Shown here piece after piece: positions 37,032 through 46,246 of a stretch of DNA of 64,000 nt. Below the pieces are notes generated by a model that was given only the letters and a program-made list of their open reading frames with translations, had not been told where the DNA came from and did no database searches. How positions within the stretch are numbered: the first letter of the stretch is position 1; the number at the start of each line of letters is the position of its first letter. The translations under genes were made by a program, and so were the position numbers. Where the stretch lies: assembly GCF_016916835.1 (NCBI RefSeq), contig NZ_JAFFIX010000002.1, positions 372,001 to 436,000 of the forward strand, given 5' to 3'. The stretch is from Actinacidiphila bryophytorum. GTDB taxonomy: Bacteria > Actinomycetota > Actinomycetes > Streptomycetales > Streptomycetaceae.

Positions 37032-38086
37032 CGTCGCGGTCCGTGGAGCGCGCCCTCGACCACGCCGGCATCACCGGCGCGCAACTGCGCGACGCCTACC
37101 TTTACTGCGCGCGACTGCACGCCCGCCACGGCCGCACCTACTTCCTGGCGACCCGCCTGCTTCCCCCGGCACGGAGGCCCGCCGTCCACGCCTTGTACGG
37201 CTTCGCACGCTGGGCGGACGACATCGTCGACAGCCTCGATCCGGCCGCGACGGCGCACCGGCGGGCCGCCGCGCTGACCCGGCTCGAACAGCGCCTGCGC
37301 GCCGGCCTGCGCACCCGGCGCAGCAGTGAACCGGTCGTCCGTGCGGTCACCGACACAGCCGCCCGGTACCGCATCGACCACGGGCACTTCACCGACTTCC
37401 TCACGTCCATGCGCGCCGACCTCACGGTCACCGACTACCCCACCTACCGGGACCTGCGGGCCTACATGCACGGCTCGGCCGCCGTCATCGGCCTGCAGAT
37501 GCTGCCGGTGCTCGGCACCGTCACCCCCCGGGCGCAGGCCGCACCGCACGCGGCCGCCCTGGGGGTCGCCTTCCAGCTCACCAATTTCCTGCGCGACGTC
37601 GGCGAGGACCTCGACCGCGGGCGCGTCTACCTGCCCCGCGACCTGCTCGCCGCCCACGGCGCCGACCGCGCCCTGCTGGAGTGGAGCCGCCGCACCGGCA
37701 GATCCGACGCCCGCATCACGGCCGCGGTCCGGGCCGCGGAGGATCTGACCCGGGCGGTCTACCGCGAGGCCGAGCCCGGTATCGAGATGCTCGACCCGGT
37801 CTCCCGACCCTGTGTCCGCACCGCTTTCACGCTCTACCGCGGCATCCTGGACGCCATCGCCGACGACGGCTACGCCGTGGTGCAGCGTCGCGCGGTCGTC
37901 GCCCGGCACCGCCGCGCGGCGGTCGCCGCCGACGGGCTGCTGCGCATCGCCGGCGCCCGGTTGCGCGCCCGGCGCACCGGCTCCGAGCCCTTGCCCGAAC
38001 CCGGGCCGCTCGACGGGGGACCCGCCGGGGCGGCATGTTCCACGCGGCGGAGAGGCCCGGTTCCGTTGTCCGAGGAGGAGTTATGA
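37028..38086 (+). CDS. crtB: Phytoene synthase
   Basis: A 352-aa trans-isoprenyl diphosphate synthase starting at a GTG that overlaps the crtI stop. Substrate motifs: [15 protein letters not shown] near residue 55 (DDIVD) and [20 protein letters not shown] near 180 (DVGED), with [11 protein letters not shown] upstream. It joins two GGPP molecules head to head to phytoene. A 40-residue C-terminal tail with low conservation follows. Its TGA overlaps the ATG of the Rieske gene. Confidence 0.94.
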   Translation: MTSRSVERALDHAGITGAQLRDAYLYCARLHARHGRTYFLATRLLPPARRPAVHALYGFARWADDIVDSLDPAATAHRRAAALTRLEQRLRAGLRTRRSSEPVVRAVTDTAARYRIDHGHFTDFLTSMRADLTVTDYPTYRDLRAYMHGSAAVIGLQMLPVLGTVTPRAQAAPHAAALGVAFQLTNFLRDVGEDLDRGRVYLPRDLLAAHGADRALLEWSRRTGRSDARITAAVRAAEDLTRAVYREAEPGIEMLDPVSRPCVRTAFTLYRGILDAIADDGYAVVQRRAVVARHRRAAVAADGLLRIAGARLRARRTGSEPLPEPGPLDGGPAGAACSTRRRGPVPLSEEEL

Positions 38087-39102
38087 GCACCGGCGACGAC
38101 CGGCGTGCACCATCCCGCTACCCGCTGCGGCTGCGCCGCCGCCCCGTGCCCTGGGCGCGGCAGCGCCCCACCTGGGGGGATGCCCGGCCGTCGCTGATCG
38201 CCGAAGCCCTCAGGGCCGCGCAGTCCCGTCCCACCGGCAACTGGTACGTCGTCGGTGCGACCCGCGAGACGTTCGGTGACCGCCCGCTGGCACGCACTGT
38301 CGCCGGTGAGGAGGTCGTGGTCTGGCGCGACGGCGCGGGGGCGCCGGTCGCCGGCCCGGGGATCTGCCCCCACCTCGGCGCCCCGCTGGGCCGTAGCCCA
38401 GTGTGCGGGGGCGTGCTGCGCTGCCACTGGCACGGACTCGCCCTGGACGGGTCGCCGTTCGCCGGCTGGCAGCCGTACCCGGTGCACGACGACGGGGTCC
38501 TCGTCTGGGTGCGCTTGGACCGCGTCGGCGGTGAGCCGCCACTGCCCGCTCCGGCCGTGCCCGGCCGCCCCGCCCTGGGCCGCGCGGTGGACGCGGTCTA
38601 CACCGGTGTCGGCCGCTGCGAACCCGAGGACGTGGTCGCCAACCGCCTCGACCCCTGGCACGGCGCCTGGCTGCACCCCTATTCCTTCGTCGACCTGACA
38701 GTCGTCCCCGGCCCCTCCCCGGCCGACCCGTCGGACGACGGCGGTTTCACGGTGGATGTCTCCTTCAGGCTCGCCGGGCGGCTCGTCGTACCCGTCCGTG
38801 CCGTCTTCACCGCTCCAGGGCCTCGTACGGTCGTCATGCGCATCACACACGGCGAGGGTGCTGGTTCCGTGGTCGAGACCCATGCAACACCGCTGCGGCC
38901 GGCCGGCCACGAGGACCCGCGCACCGCGGTGGTCGAAGCCGTCGTCGCCACCAGCGACCGCCCCGGCTTCGCCGCCGCCCGCTCCGCAGCCGCCGTTCTG
39001 CGCCCTCTGGTGCGCGCTTCGGCACGCCGCCTGTGGCGCGACGACCTCGCCTACGCGGAACGACGCCGCCATCTGCTGGTCCGCGGCCGGTTCCCCGGAT
39101 AG
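38083..39102 (+). CDS. Rieske [2Fe-2S] protein of the carotenoid operon (DUF5914-like)
   Basis: A 339-aa protein from an ATG overlapping the crtB stop (ATGA) with GAGGAGGAG upstream. The Rieske motif is CPHLGAPL near residue 97 and [10 protein letters not shown] near 117 (CxH...CxxH), holding a 2Fe-2S cluster. The C-terminal 180 residues ([31 protein letters not shown]) match the DUF5914-type extension known from Streptomyces carotenoid operons. It takes the fourth position, called crtV in described clusters. An oxygenase or electron-transfer role in carotenoid tailoring is inferred. No signal peptide is present. Confidence 0.83.
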   Translation: MSTGDDRRAPSRYPLRLRRRPVPWARQRPTWGDARPSLIAEALRAAQSRPTGNWYVVGATRETFGDRPLARTVAGEEVVVWRDGAGAPVAGPGICPHLGAPLGRSPVCGGVLRCHWHGLALDGSPFAGWQPYPVHDDGVLVWVRLDRVGGEPPLPAPAVPGRPALGRAVDAVYTGVGRCEPEDVVANRLDPWHGAWLHPYSFVDLTVVPGPSPADPSDDGGFTVDVSFRLAGRLVVPVRAVFTAPGPRTVVMRITHGEGAGSVVETHATPLRPAGHEDPRTAVVEAVVATSDRPGFAAARSAAAVLRPLVRASARRLWRDDLAYAERRRHLLVRGRFPG

Positions 39103-39139
39103 CGGCCAGCCGGTTGGCCAGGGCCGGCGGGGCCTCCGG

Positions 39140-39580
39140 TCAGCTCTGCCTCCGCTCGATCAGGCCCAGCTGGCTCATGATGGCGCCGGTGTCCAGATAG
39201 GCGCGGCCTTCCTGGATCTTGCCGTCCTTGACCTTGTAGATGTCGCACGCGTGCACGGTGACGTCACGCCCCGTGGCGGGGACGGTGCCCGCGTGCAGGA
39301 CCAGGTCGCCGGTCTGCGTCCCGCTGCCGGTGTATTCGACGACCACCGTGTCGCCCTGGGACGTGAGGTGGTCGAGGGTGAACCTGCCGTCGGGCATGGC
39401 GTCGAACATGCTCTTCGCCAGCTGGGTGAAGCCGTCGGGTCCCTGCAGCGTCCTGCCGCTGCCCTCCTCTACGAGAGTGCAGTCGGCGGCCACGGACCCG
39501 GCGATGGCGTCGTAGTCCCGGTCGTTCCACGCCCGGAAGAGATCGCGCACGAAGGTCTCGTTGTCGACCGTGTGAGTCAT
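39140..39580 (-). CDS. SnoaL-like / NTF2-fold protein
   Basis: A 146-aa protein, MTHTVDNETFVRDLFRAWNDRD, with GGAGGA five bases before the ATG at 39580; an in-frame ATG at 39592 lies on the ribosome site itself. The sequence pattern FRAWNDRDYDAIAGSVAADC, GPDGFTQLAKSMFDAMPD, HACDIYKVKDGKI is typical of SnoaL-like cone-fold proteins (ester cyclases, isomerases). Catalytic identity cannot be set from the motif. It converges on the crt operon and diverges from the response regulator. Confidence 0.82.
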   Translation of the reverse strand: MTHTVDNETFVRDLFRAWNDRDYDAIAGSVAADCTLVEEGSGRTLQGPDGFTQLAKSMFDAMPDGRFTLDHLTSQGDTVVVEYTGSGTQTGDLVLHAGTVPATGRDVTVHACDIYKVKDGKIQEGRAYLDTGAIMSQLGLIERRQS

Positions 39581-39708
39581 GGCATCCTCCATTCGGGGAC
39601 GGCTTCTCCACCCCTCCTTCCATGCTGGCCCGCCGTGTCCGGCCCCGCATTCCCGCCGGAACGGATGCGTGGCCGGACGCCGGACCCCCCGTTGCCTACG
39701 ATGGGGTG

Positions 39709-40392
39709 ATGCGGGTTCTCGTCGTGGAGGACGACCCGGGCATCGCCGATCTGCTGGTGCGTGGGCTGGAACGGGCCGGGTACGAGGCTGTCGGGGTGCC
39801 CGACGGGCGGCAGGCTCTGGCGTCCGTGCCGGAGCCCGACGTCGTGCTTCTGGACCTGGGCCTGCCCGATATGGACGGTGTCGACGTGTGCCGGCGGCTG
39901 CGCGGCCGCTCGGACGCGGCGATCATCGTGGTCACCGCCCGGGGCGAGGAGGGCGACCGGGTGGCAGCGCTCGACGAGGGCGCCGACGACTATCTGGTCA
40001 AGCCGTTCGGCCTGGCCGAACTCCTCGCACGGATCCGGGCGGTGCTGCGCAGGGTGCGCCCGGTCGAACAGGACGTCCTGCGGCACGGCGACCTCACGGT
40101 GGACGTGCGGACCCGCAGGGTGACGGTCGGGGAGCACGAGGTGGCACTGACCCCGAAGGAGTTCGACATCCTGGAGGCGCTCGCCGTTGATCCCGGGCGG
40201 GTGGTCACCCGTCAGGAGATCCTGGAACGCGCCTGGGACGCGCACTGGTACGGCCCGACGAAGGTCCTGGACGTCCACATCGCCGGGTTGCGCCGCAAGC
40301 TGGGCGTGTCCGGGCTGGTGGAGACCGTGTACGGCAGGGGCTTCCGCCTGGGCACCCCCGACGACCAGGGTGCGCCGCCCGGTGGGCCATGA
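39709..40392 (+). CDS. OmpR-family response regulator
   Basis: A 227-aa protein, MRVLVVEDDPGIADLLVRG. The receiver domain has the phosphorylation site D49 (VVLLDLGLPD), acidic pocket ED at 7-9 and KPFG near 99. The C-terminal winged helix (VALTPKEFDILEALAVDPGRVVTRQEIL, KVLDVHIAGLRRKLG, YGRGFRLG) binds DNA. Its stop overlaps the histidine kinase ATG, so they form a two-component pair. The likely target is the redox operon starting at 41901. Confidence 0.94.
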   Translation: MRVLVVEDDPGIADLLVRGLERAGYEAVGVPDGRQALASVPEPDVVLLDLGLPDMDGVDVCRRLRGRSDAAIIVVTARGEEGDRVAALDEGADDYLVKPFGLAELLARIRAVLRRVRPVEQDVLRHGDLTVDVRTRRVTVGEHEVALTPKEFDILEALAVDPGRVVTRQEILERAWDAHWYGPTKVLDVHIAGLRRKLGVSGLVETVYGRGFRLGTPDDQGAPPGGP

Positions 40393-41753
40393 CCCGGCGT
40401 ATCGCCCTGGCCGTGATGGCCCTGGTCACGGTGCTGCTGGTCCTCGCGGTCGTACCGCTCGGTCTGTCGCTTGCCGGACGCGAGCGGACAACCTTCCGTG
40501 ACAACGCCGAGGCGGCGGACCGTGTGCTGGCCGCCTCCGCCGAGGAGCACCTGTCCGACCAGGGTTCGACCGCCTCCCTGCGGCAGTTGCTGGAGCGGGC
40601 GACAGAGCAGGACGACTGCGCTGCCGTCTTCGACACCGCGGGCCGCGTGGTGGCGGCCACGGCGTGCCCGGGGCAGGACGCCGCACAGTCGGCGGCCACC
40701 CGCGAGGAGTGGGCCGCCCTCGCCCGCGAGGCGATCGCCCGCCCCGCAACGCTGACACGGAAAGTCGGCGACCGCCTTTCCGTCGCGGTGACCGTCGGTG
40801 ACGCCACCGAACCGGTGGGCGTGTCGGTCCTGTCCCGGTCGGTCGAGCCGACGGACGACCGGATCGCGACGATGTGGGCCCGGCTCGCGGCGGTCGGCAT
40901 CGGTGGGCTGGTTGCGGGGGCGCTCCTGGCAGTGGGCCTGGCACGGTGGGTCGGCCGGCCGCTGCGCGCCGTGGACCTGGCCGCGCGGGATCTCGGTGAG
41001 GGGCGGCTGGGGGTGCGCGCCGCCGCGGGGCGGGGGCCGGTCGAGGTGCGCAGGCTGTCAGCGACCTTCAACACCATGGCTGCCAGGATGGAGACGCTGA
41101 TCCACGGGCACCAGGCAGTGATCGCCGATGTCTCGCACCAGTTGCGCACCCCGCTGACGGCGCTGCGGCTGCGGCTGGACATGCTCGCGGTGGACGCCGA
41201 CGAGCCCACCGCCGCGGAACTGGCCTCCGCACAGGAGGAGATCGCCCGGCTGTCCCGGCTGGTCGACGGGCTGCTGGCGGTGGCCCGCGCCGAGAACGCC
41301 GTACCGAGGCCGGTCGCGGTGCGCGTCGACGAGGTGGTGGCGGACCGGGTCGCCGCCTGGTCACCGGTGGCGCGGGAGCGGCGGGTCGTCCTCAGCGGCC
41401 GCTGCCCGCAAAGGCTGGCGGCCCGCCTCGGTGCCGGGGACCTGGAGCAGGTGCTGGACAACCTGGTGGCCAACGCCCTGGACGCGGTGGACGAGGGGGG
41501 ACGGGTGCGGATCGACGGCCGGACCCGCCGCGGCCGGGTGGTCCTCACGGTGACCGACGACGGCCCGGGGATGACGCCCGAGGCGCGGGCGGCGGCTTTC
41601 CACCGCTTCGGCAACCCGGAGGCGTCGGGCGCCGGGCTGGGGCTGGCCATCGTGTACCGGCTGCTCACCGCCAACGGTGGCTCCGTCAGGTTCGCGGACA
41701 CCCCGGGTGGCGGCCTGACCGTGGTCATGGAGTTGGACGCAGCGGGGACGTGA
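40389..41753 (+). CDS. Membrane sensor histidine kinase
   Basis: A 454-aa kinase. TM1 spans residues 6-29 (LAVMALVTVLLVLAVVPLGL); an extracytoplasmic sensor of about 125 residues follows, with two cysteines (DDCAAVF, ATACPGQ) that could form a disulphide; TM2 is near 160-182; then HAMP; H250 in IADVSHQLRTPL; N box NLVANALDAV; G boxes DDGPGM and GAGLGLAIV. The paired cysteines in the sensor suggest redox or envelope sensing, which is inference. It phosphorylates the upstream regulator. Confidence 0.93.
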   Translation: MTRRIALAVMALVTVLLVLAVVPLGLSLAGRERTTFRDNAEAADRVLAASAEEHLSDQGSTASLRQLLERATEQDDCAAVFDTAGRVVAATACPGQDAAQSAATREEWAALAREAIARPATLTRKVGDRLSVAVTVGDATEPVGVSVLSRSVEPTDDRIATMWARLAAVGIGGLVAGALLAVGLARWVGRPLRAVDLAARDLGEGRLGVRAAAGRGPVEVRRLSATFNTMAARMETLIHGHQAVIADVSHQLRTPLTALRLRLDMLAVDADEPTAAELASAQEEIARLSRLVDGLLAVARAENAVPRPVAVRVDEVVADRVAAWSPVARERRVVLSGRCPQRLAARLGAGDLEQVLDNLVANALDAVDEGGRVRIDGRTRRGRVVLTVTDDGPGMTPEARAAAFHRFGNPEASGAGLGLAIVYRLLTANGGSVRFADTPGGGLTVVMELDAAGT

Positions 41754-41900
41754 CCGTCCCCGGGGCCGGCAGGGACGCCTCGGCGGGAACCTCGCCCGCC
41801 GTCCTTAACCACTTCTGAGTATTTCCTGAACGGGTTCCCGACGGGCCGCACGTCACGCTGGTGGAGCACGCCGTCGCTCTTCGCCGAGGAGGTCCGCCAC

Positions 41901-42344
41901 ATGCCCCGTTCCGACCGATCCCCGTCCCCGCACAGCCACGGGGACCCGATCGTGGAAGAGGCCGCGCGCCGACGGGACCGCGGGCAGCGCCGGGTCAGGC
42001 TCGCCACCCGCTGGGCCGTGGTGGGAGCCGTCGCCGGAACCGCGGCGCTGGGCGTGGGGTACGCGAGCGCGATACCCGGCAGCTCTGCGAAACCCGCACC
42101 GGCCGCGCCGCCCGCCGCGTCGTCCGGCGGCGCCGGCAGCCCCGGCACCGGCAGCCAGGCGCCCACCGCCGCGCCCGGCGGCGGCGCTTCCACGAAGCCG
42201 TCCCAGCCCTCCCAGTCCTCCCCCCAGCCGTCCAAGCCGTCCCACTCGTCCAAGCCGTCCAAGCCGTCCGGCGGCCTGCGGACGCCCGCACAGCCGCCGG
42301 CCCCGACGACGCAGCCGCCGCAGACCACGTCGGGTGGCTCATGA
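41901..42344 (+). CDS. Membrane-anchored Pro/Ser-rich surface protein of the redox operon
   Basis: A 147-aa protein with a charged cytoplasmic N-terminus, one membrane helix near residues 38-58 (WAVVGAVAGTAALGVGYAS) and a long external Pro/Ser/Lys-rich tail with PSQ/PSK repeats. RBS GAGGAGG precedes the ATG. Its stop overlaps the ApbE start. Related operons carry an FMN-binding protein here with an S(T)GAT flavinylation motif; this protein has no such motif and no folded domain. It may be a scaffold or a degenerate counterpart. Confidence 0.78.
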   Translation: MPRSDRSPSPHSHGDPIVEEAARRRDRGQRRVRLATRWAVVGAVAGTAALGVGYASAIPGSSAKPAPAAPPAASSGGAGSPGTGSQAPTAAPGGGASTKPSQPSQSSPQPSKPSHSSKPSKPSGGLRTPAQPPAPTTQPPQTTSGGS

Positions 42345-43330
42345 CCGCGGCCACGGACACGCCGCCGTCCGCGGCCGCGCCGGCGGGAGAGCCGGCCCGC
42401 GTCACCTTCCCGGCGCTCGGGACCACCGCCGTGCTGCTCGTCGCGGACCCGGCCCGCGCCGGCGCCGCGCTGCAGGTGCTGCGTGCGGAACTGGCCGCAA
42501 TCGACACGGCCTGCAGCCGTTTCCGGCCCGACTCCGAACTGTCCCGGGCCAACGCCGGCGCCGGCAGTGGCCGCCCGGTGCCGGTCGGAGCACTGCTGGC
42601 CGAGGCCGTCGAGGTCGCGCTGCGCGCGGCCAGGCTCACCGGCGGTGCAGTCGATCCCACGGTCGGCCCGGCACTGGTCGCGCTCGGCTACGACACCACC
42701 TTCACCAGGGTCGCGCCCAGCGGTCCCGCGCCGGAGCTCCGGCCGGCCGGCGGGTGGCGTGGTGTGGGGTGGGATCCGGCGCTGCGGCTGCTGCGGCTGC
42801 CTGCCGGGACCGCGCTCGATCTGGGTGCCACCGCCAAGGCCCTGGCAGCCGACCGGGCCGCCAGGACCGCCGCCGCCGCGGCCGGCTGCGGGGTCCTCGT
42901 CAACCTCGGCGGCGACCTGTCCGCGGCCGGACACCCCCCGGAGGGCGGCTGGCGGATCGCCATCGCCGACGACCACGCAGGACCGGCCTTCCCCGGCGCC
43001 CCGGTCGTGTCGCTGCTCGGGGGCGGCATGGCCACCTCCGGCACCACCGTGCGGGCCTGGCAGCGCGGCGGGCGCACGAGGCACCACATCGTCGACCCGG
43101 CCACCGGCGACTCGGCGCCCGAGGTCTGGCGCACCGTGACCGTCGCCGCCGCCGACTGCGTGGACGCCAACACCGCCAGCACGGCTGCGGTGGTTCTGGG
43201 CGAGCACGCCGTACCGTGGCTGCGGGACACCGGACTGCCCGCCCGGCTCGTCCGCACCGATGGACGCGTGGTGTGCCTCGGCGGCTGGTCCGACGACACC
43301 CGCCACGAGTGGGAAAAGGGTCCCCGATGA
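42341..43330 (+). CDS. apbE: FAD:protein FMN transferase
   Basis: A 329-aa ApbE-family protein. Signatures: ALGTTAVLLV near the N-terminus, DTACSRFRPDSELSRANA near 55, LTGGAVDPTVGPALVALGY near 105, LDLGATAKALAADRAA near 160, VNLGGDL near 185 and TSGTTVRAW with HHIVDPATG near 230-250. ApbE links FMN covalently to a Thr in target proteins, using FAD and Mg. No signal peptide or lipobox is obvious, unlike many ApbE proteins. ATG overlaps the previous stop, and its own stop overlaps the next ATG. Confidence 0.92.
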   Translation: MTAATDTPPSAAAPAGEPARVTFPALGTTAVLLVADPARAGAALQVLRAELAAIDTACSRFRPDSELSRANAGAGSGRPVPVGALLAEAVEVALRAARLTGGAVDPTVGPALVALGYDTTFTRVAPSGPAPELRPAGGWRGVGWDPALRLLRLPAGTALDLGATAKALAADRAARTAAAAAGCGVLVNLGGDLSAAGHPPEGGWRIAIADDHAGPAFPGAPVVSLLGGGMATSGTTVRAWQRGGRTRHHIVDPATGDSAPEVWRTVTVAAADCVDANTASTAAVVLGEHAVPWLRDTGLPARLVRTDGRVVCLGGWSDDTRHEWEKGPR

Positions 43331-44130
43331 GCTCCGCACACGCCGCCGTCCTGCTCGCCTCGTCCGGGCCGAGCCCGCTGTGGTACGCCACCCGGGCCGC
43401 CGGGACCGCCTCCCTGGTCCTGCTGACGGCGACCGTCGTCCTCGGGGTCGCGGCGGCCGGGCGCTACGCGCCCGAGCGCATCGGCAGGTTCGAGGTGTCC
43501 GCACTCCACCGCAACCTGTCCCTGGTGACCGTGGTCTTCCTGGCCCTGCACATCGTGACCGCGATCGCCGACAGCTTCACCCACATCGGGTGGCCGGCCT
43601 CCGTGGTCCCGTTCGCCTCGTCCTACCGCCCGCTGTGGGTGGGCCTGGGGGCCGTCTCTCTGGACCTGCTGCTGGCGGTGATGATCACGAGCGCGGTCCG
43701 GCAGAGGATCGGGCAGCGCTACTGGAAGGCCGTGCACTGGGCCGGCTACGCGTCCTGGCCGTTCGCGCTGTTCCACGCGGCCGGGACCGGTACCGACACC
43801 CGGCTCGCCCTGCAGCTCGCGCTGTACTGGGCGTGTCTGGCGGCCGTTCTCGCCGCCGTCTGGTGGCGGCTGGCCCGCGCCGGACAGGACGCGCGCCGGA
43901 TCCGGCGGTGGGTCCTCCCGGCCGCCGGAGCCGTAACGGTGCTGTTCGCCGTTTTCCTGGCGGTCGGGCCGCTCCGGCCGGGCTGGTCCCACCGGGCCGC
44001 GTCGGCGTCCCCTTCCGCGACGGTGACGTCCACCACGCCGGCCGCACCCGGCACGTCGCCGCCCCCCGCCCCGCCAGCCGCGCCCGCGACCCCCGCCGCC
44101 GGGGAAGAAGAAGGAGGAGACATCGCATGA
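43327..44130 (+). CDS. Ferric-reductase-like six-helix membrane protein
   Basis: A 267-aa protein with six hydrophobic helices (for example LWYATRAAGTASLVLLTATV, LSLVTVVFLALHIVTAIAD, KAVHWAGYASWPFALFHAAG) and histidines placed as in heme-binding ferric-reductase-like domains (LHRN, ALHIV, VHW, LFHAAG). A Pro/Ala/Thr-rich tail of 50 residues follows the last helix. It probably moves electrons through two hemes across the membrane, between the cytoplasmic NuoF-like protein and an external acceptor. It overlaps both neighbours by four bases. Confidence 0.88.
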   Translation: MSSAHAAVLLASSGPSPLWYATRAAGTASLVLLTATVVLGVAAAGRYAPERIGRFEVSALHRNLSLVTVVFLALHIVTAIADSFTHIGWPASVVPFASSYRPLWVGLGAVSLDLLLAVMITSAVRQRIGQRYWKAVHWAGYASWPFALFHAAGTGTDTRLALQLALYWACLAAVLAAVWWRLARAGQDARRIRRWVLPAAGAVTVLFAVFLAVGPLRPGWSHRAASASPSATVTSTTPAAPGTSPPPAPPAAPATPAAGEEEGGDIA

Positions 44131-45419
44131 ACCACGACACCACGACCGCCTTCGCAGCGGAGGACCTACGCGTCCCGAACAGCGCCCGGCTCCTGCACGG
44201 CTGGTTCGCGACCGGGCGGGCCACCGACCTGGCCGAGCACCTCGCCCGATACGGCCCGGCCCCGGTCGGCACCGCCCGCAGCACGCTGGCCGACGCCGTG
44301 GAGCGGGCCGGGCTCGCCGGCCGGGGCGGTGGCGGGTTCCCCACCGGCCGCAAACTGCGCACCGTCGCCGGCAGGCGCGGCCCGGCGGTCGTGATCGCCA
44401 ACGGGATGGAGAGCGAACCGGCCAGCCGCAAGGACGAGACGCTGCTGTCCCTCGTGCCCCACCTCGTACTGGACGGGGCGGTGCTGGCCGCTGCCGCGGC
44501 GGGTGCGAACACCGTGCACCTGTGCGTGCCCCGCACCCGCGACGAGCAGGCACAGCGTCTGGCCCTGGCCGTCGACGAGCGGCAGCACGCGGGGATCGAC
44601 CCCGTCGAGGTGCGCGTGCACATGCTGCCGCACCACTTCGTCTCCAGCGAGGAGACCGCCCTGGTGAACTGGCTCAACGGCGGACCGGCGCGGCCCAGAC
44701 CCACACCACCCCGGCCCTTCGAGAAAGGAGTCGGCAAGCGCCCCACCTTCGTCGCCAACGTGGAGACTCTGGCTCATGTGGCGCTGATCGCCCGCTACGG
44801 CCCCGACTGGTTCCGGGAAGCCGGCAGCCCCCAGACACCGGGAACGACTCTCGTGACGCTGTCCGGCGCGATCGCGTCGCCCGGCGTGTACGAGGTACCC
44901 ATGGGCAGCCCGGTCGGCCAGGCGCTGGCAGCCGCCGGCGGACCCACCCGCCGGCTCAGTGCGGTGCTTGCCGGCGGCTTCTTCGGGAGCTGGCTTCCGG
45001 TGCCGCTGGACCCGGCGGCACCGGCCCGGGGCGCGGGAGTGCTGGTGGCACTGCCCGAGGACGCCTGCGGTCTGGCCGAGACGGCCGCGGCGCTGGCCTA
45101 CCTGGGATCGCAGAGCGCCAGACAGTGCGGACCGTGCCGGTTCGGTGTGCCGTCGGTTGCCGACGACTTCGCCGAACTCGCCTGGGGACAGCCAGGGCCG
45201 GCCCTGACGGAGCGGCTCGACCGGCGGCTCGGCCTTCTCCCGGGCCGCGGAGCCTGCCGCCACCCCGACGGCGCCGCCCGCCTGGCCGCCTCCGCGCTCC
45301 AGGTCTTCTCCGACGACGTCCAGCGGCACGTCCGGTACGGGCCGTGCTCCCACGCCCGCGACCCCTTGGTGCTGGCCATACCCGATGCCCGCCCACCGGC
45401 GGAGGAGGAGTGGCGATGA
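44127..45419 (+). CDS. NuoF/SLBB-like flavo-iron-sulfur oxidoreductase subunit
   Basis: A 430-aa protein with the Complex-I 51-kDa-type FMN/NADH region (GRGGGGFPTGRKLR near residue 58 and ANGMESEPASRKD near 90), SNVETL-like FVANVETLAHVALIARYG near 205, an SLBB segment (TLVTLSGAIASPGVYEVPMG) near 240, and a C-terminal 4Fe-4S site (QSARQCGPCRFGVPS, GRGACRHPDG). It should oxidise NAD(P)H and pass electrons to the ferredoxin and the membrane heme protein. Its ATG overlaps the previous stop. Confidence 0.9.
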   Translation: MNHDTTTAFAAEDLRVPNSARLLHGWFATGRATDLAEHLARYGPAPVGTARSTLADAVERAGLAGRGGGGFPTGRKLRTVAGRRGPAVVIANGMESEPASRKDETLLSLVPHLVLDGAVLAAAAAGANTVHLCVPRTRDEQAQRLALAVDERQHAGIDPVEVRVHMLPHHFVSSEETALVNWLNGGPARPRPTPPRPFEKGVGKRPTFVANVETLAHVALIARYGPDWFREAGSPQTPGTTLVTLSGAIASPGVYEVPMGSPVGQALAAAGGPTRRLSAVLAGGFFGSWLPVPLDPAAPARGAGVLVALPEDACGLAETAAALAYLGSQSARQCGPCRFGVPSVADDFAELAWGQPGPALTERLDRRLGLLPGRGACRHPDGAARLAASALQVFSDDVQRHVRYGPCSHARDPLVLAIPDARPPAEEEWR

Positions 45420-45658
45420 AACACGAAGCCGAGCTGAGCATCGATTTCGCCGCCTGCGACGGCCACGGCCTGTGCGCCGAGCTGCTGCCCGAACGCATCG
45501 GGCTGGACGAGTGGGGCTACCCCGTACTGCGGGATGCCGCCGTTCCCCCCGCACTGACCGATCACGCCCGGCGCGCGGTCGCAGCTTGCCCGGTCCTGGC
45601 ACTTCGCCTGACCCGCACAGCCCGTCGCAAAGCACGGCGTGCCGCGCCCCGGCGCTGA
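45416..45658 (+). CDS. Small ferredoxin of the redox operon
   Basis: An 80-aa ferredoxin: CDGHGLCAELLPERI and VAACPVLALRL, the single-cluster actinobacterial type with a CxxHxxC pattern and a distal CP. That residue set usually binds one 3Fe-4S cluster. A basic tail (TARRKARRAAPRR) ends the protein. GGAGGAGGAG precedes the ATG, which overlaps the stop of the NuoF-like gene. It is the last gene of the operon and carries electrons for it. Confidence 0.9.
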   Translation: MKHEAELSIDFAACDGHGLCAELLPERIGLDEWGYPVLRDAAVPPALTDHARRAVAACPVLALRLTRTARRKARRAAPRR

Positions 45659-45733
45659 GCACGCGGTGCGCGCGACGACCACGGTGTGAGGGAGAAGCAG
45701 GGCAGCCGCCGACCGGGAGGAAAGGGCGGTCAC

Positions 45734-46246
45734 TCAGCCCTGCTGGCCGGACCTGGAGGAGATCCTGCCCTGCCAGGCTGCCTTGGCACCGGAATCGCCG
45801 ATGCGGTACACCTGCACGACCGCTCCGGCCGAAACGGCCACGCACAGCACCACCGCCACGACCCGCACCCCGGTCCCCACCGCTGACGCCTGCGCCGCGC
45901 CAGGCGCCGGGGCGGCGTTCGCTTCCGCCCTTCGGTAGGCGAACCACACGGCCGCCGCCAGGACCAGCAGGCCCACCGCCCAGGGGAGGAGTTCGTCCCC
46001 CATCTCCGTATGCCGTTCCACCTGGGACGTCTCCGCGACACGCTCCTGCAGCCACTCGCCGGAGTCCGTGGCGAGGGGCACCGCGATCAGCGAGACCAGG
46101 GCCAGCAGCGGCAGGGCAACGCCGAGGCGACGCATCACGAGCGGCCACACAGCGCAGACCACCAGAACCAACGCCGTGAGCGGTACCAGGACCACCACGG
46201 CATGCACCAGCAGGACGTGCGCCGGAACCCCGTTGATCAGTCCCAC
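45734..46246 (-). CDS. DUF2231-like membrane protein
   Basis: A 170-aa protein, MGLINGVPAHVLLVHAVVVL, with four hydrophobic helices (7-29, 35-58, about 88-105 and 125-145). The histidines VPAHVLLVHAVVVLVP in helix 1 and the helix pattern match DUF2231 proteins, which are suspected to bind heme. It converges on the ferredoxin gene and might share the redox theme. The function is not established. Confidence 0.75.
   Translation of the reverse strand: MGLINGVPAHVLLVHAVVVLVPLTALVLVVCAVWPLVMRRLGVALPLLALVSLIAVPLATDSGEWLQERVAETSQVERHTEMGDELLPWAVGLLVLAAAVWFAYRRAEANAAPAPGAAQASAVGTGVRVVAVVLCVAVSAGAVVQVYRIGDSGAKAAWQGRISSRSGQQG

Noticed and set aside
40205..43504. 1099-aa minus-strand frame over the two-component and ApbE genes
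   Set aside because: Low-complexity Arg/Ser/Ala translation typical of high-GC antisense; all motifs lie on the plus strand.
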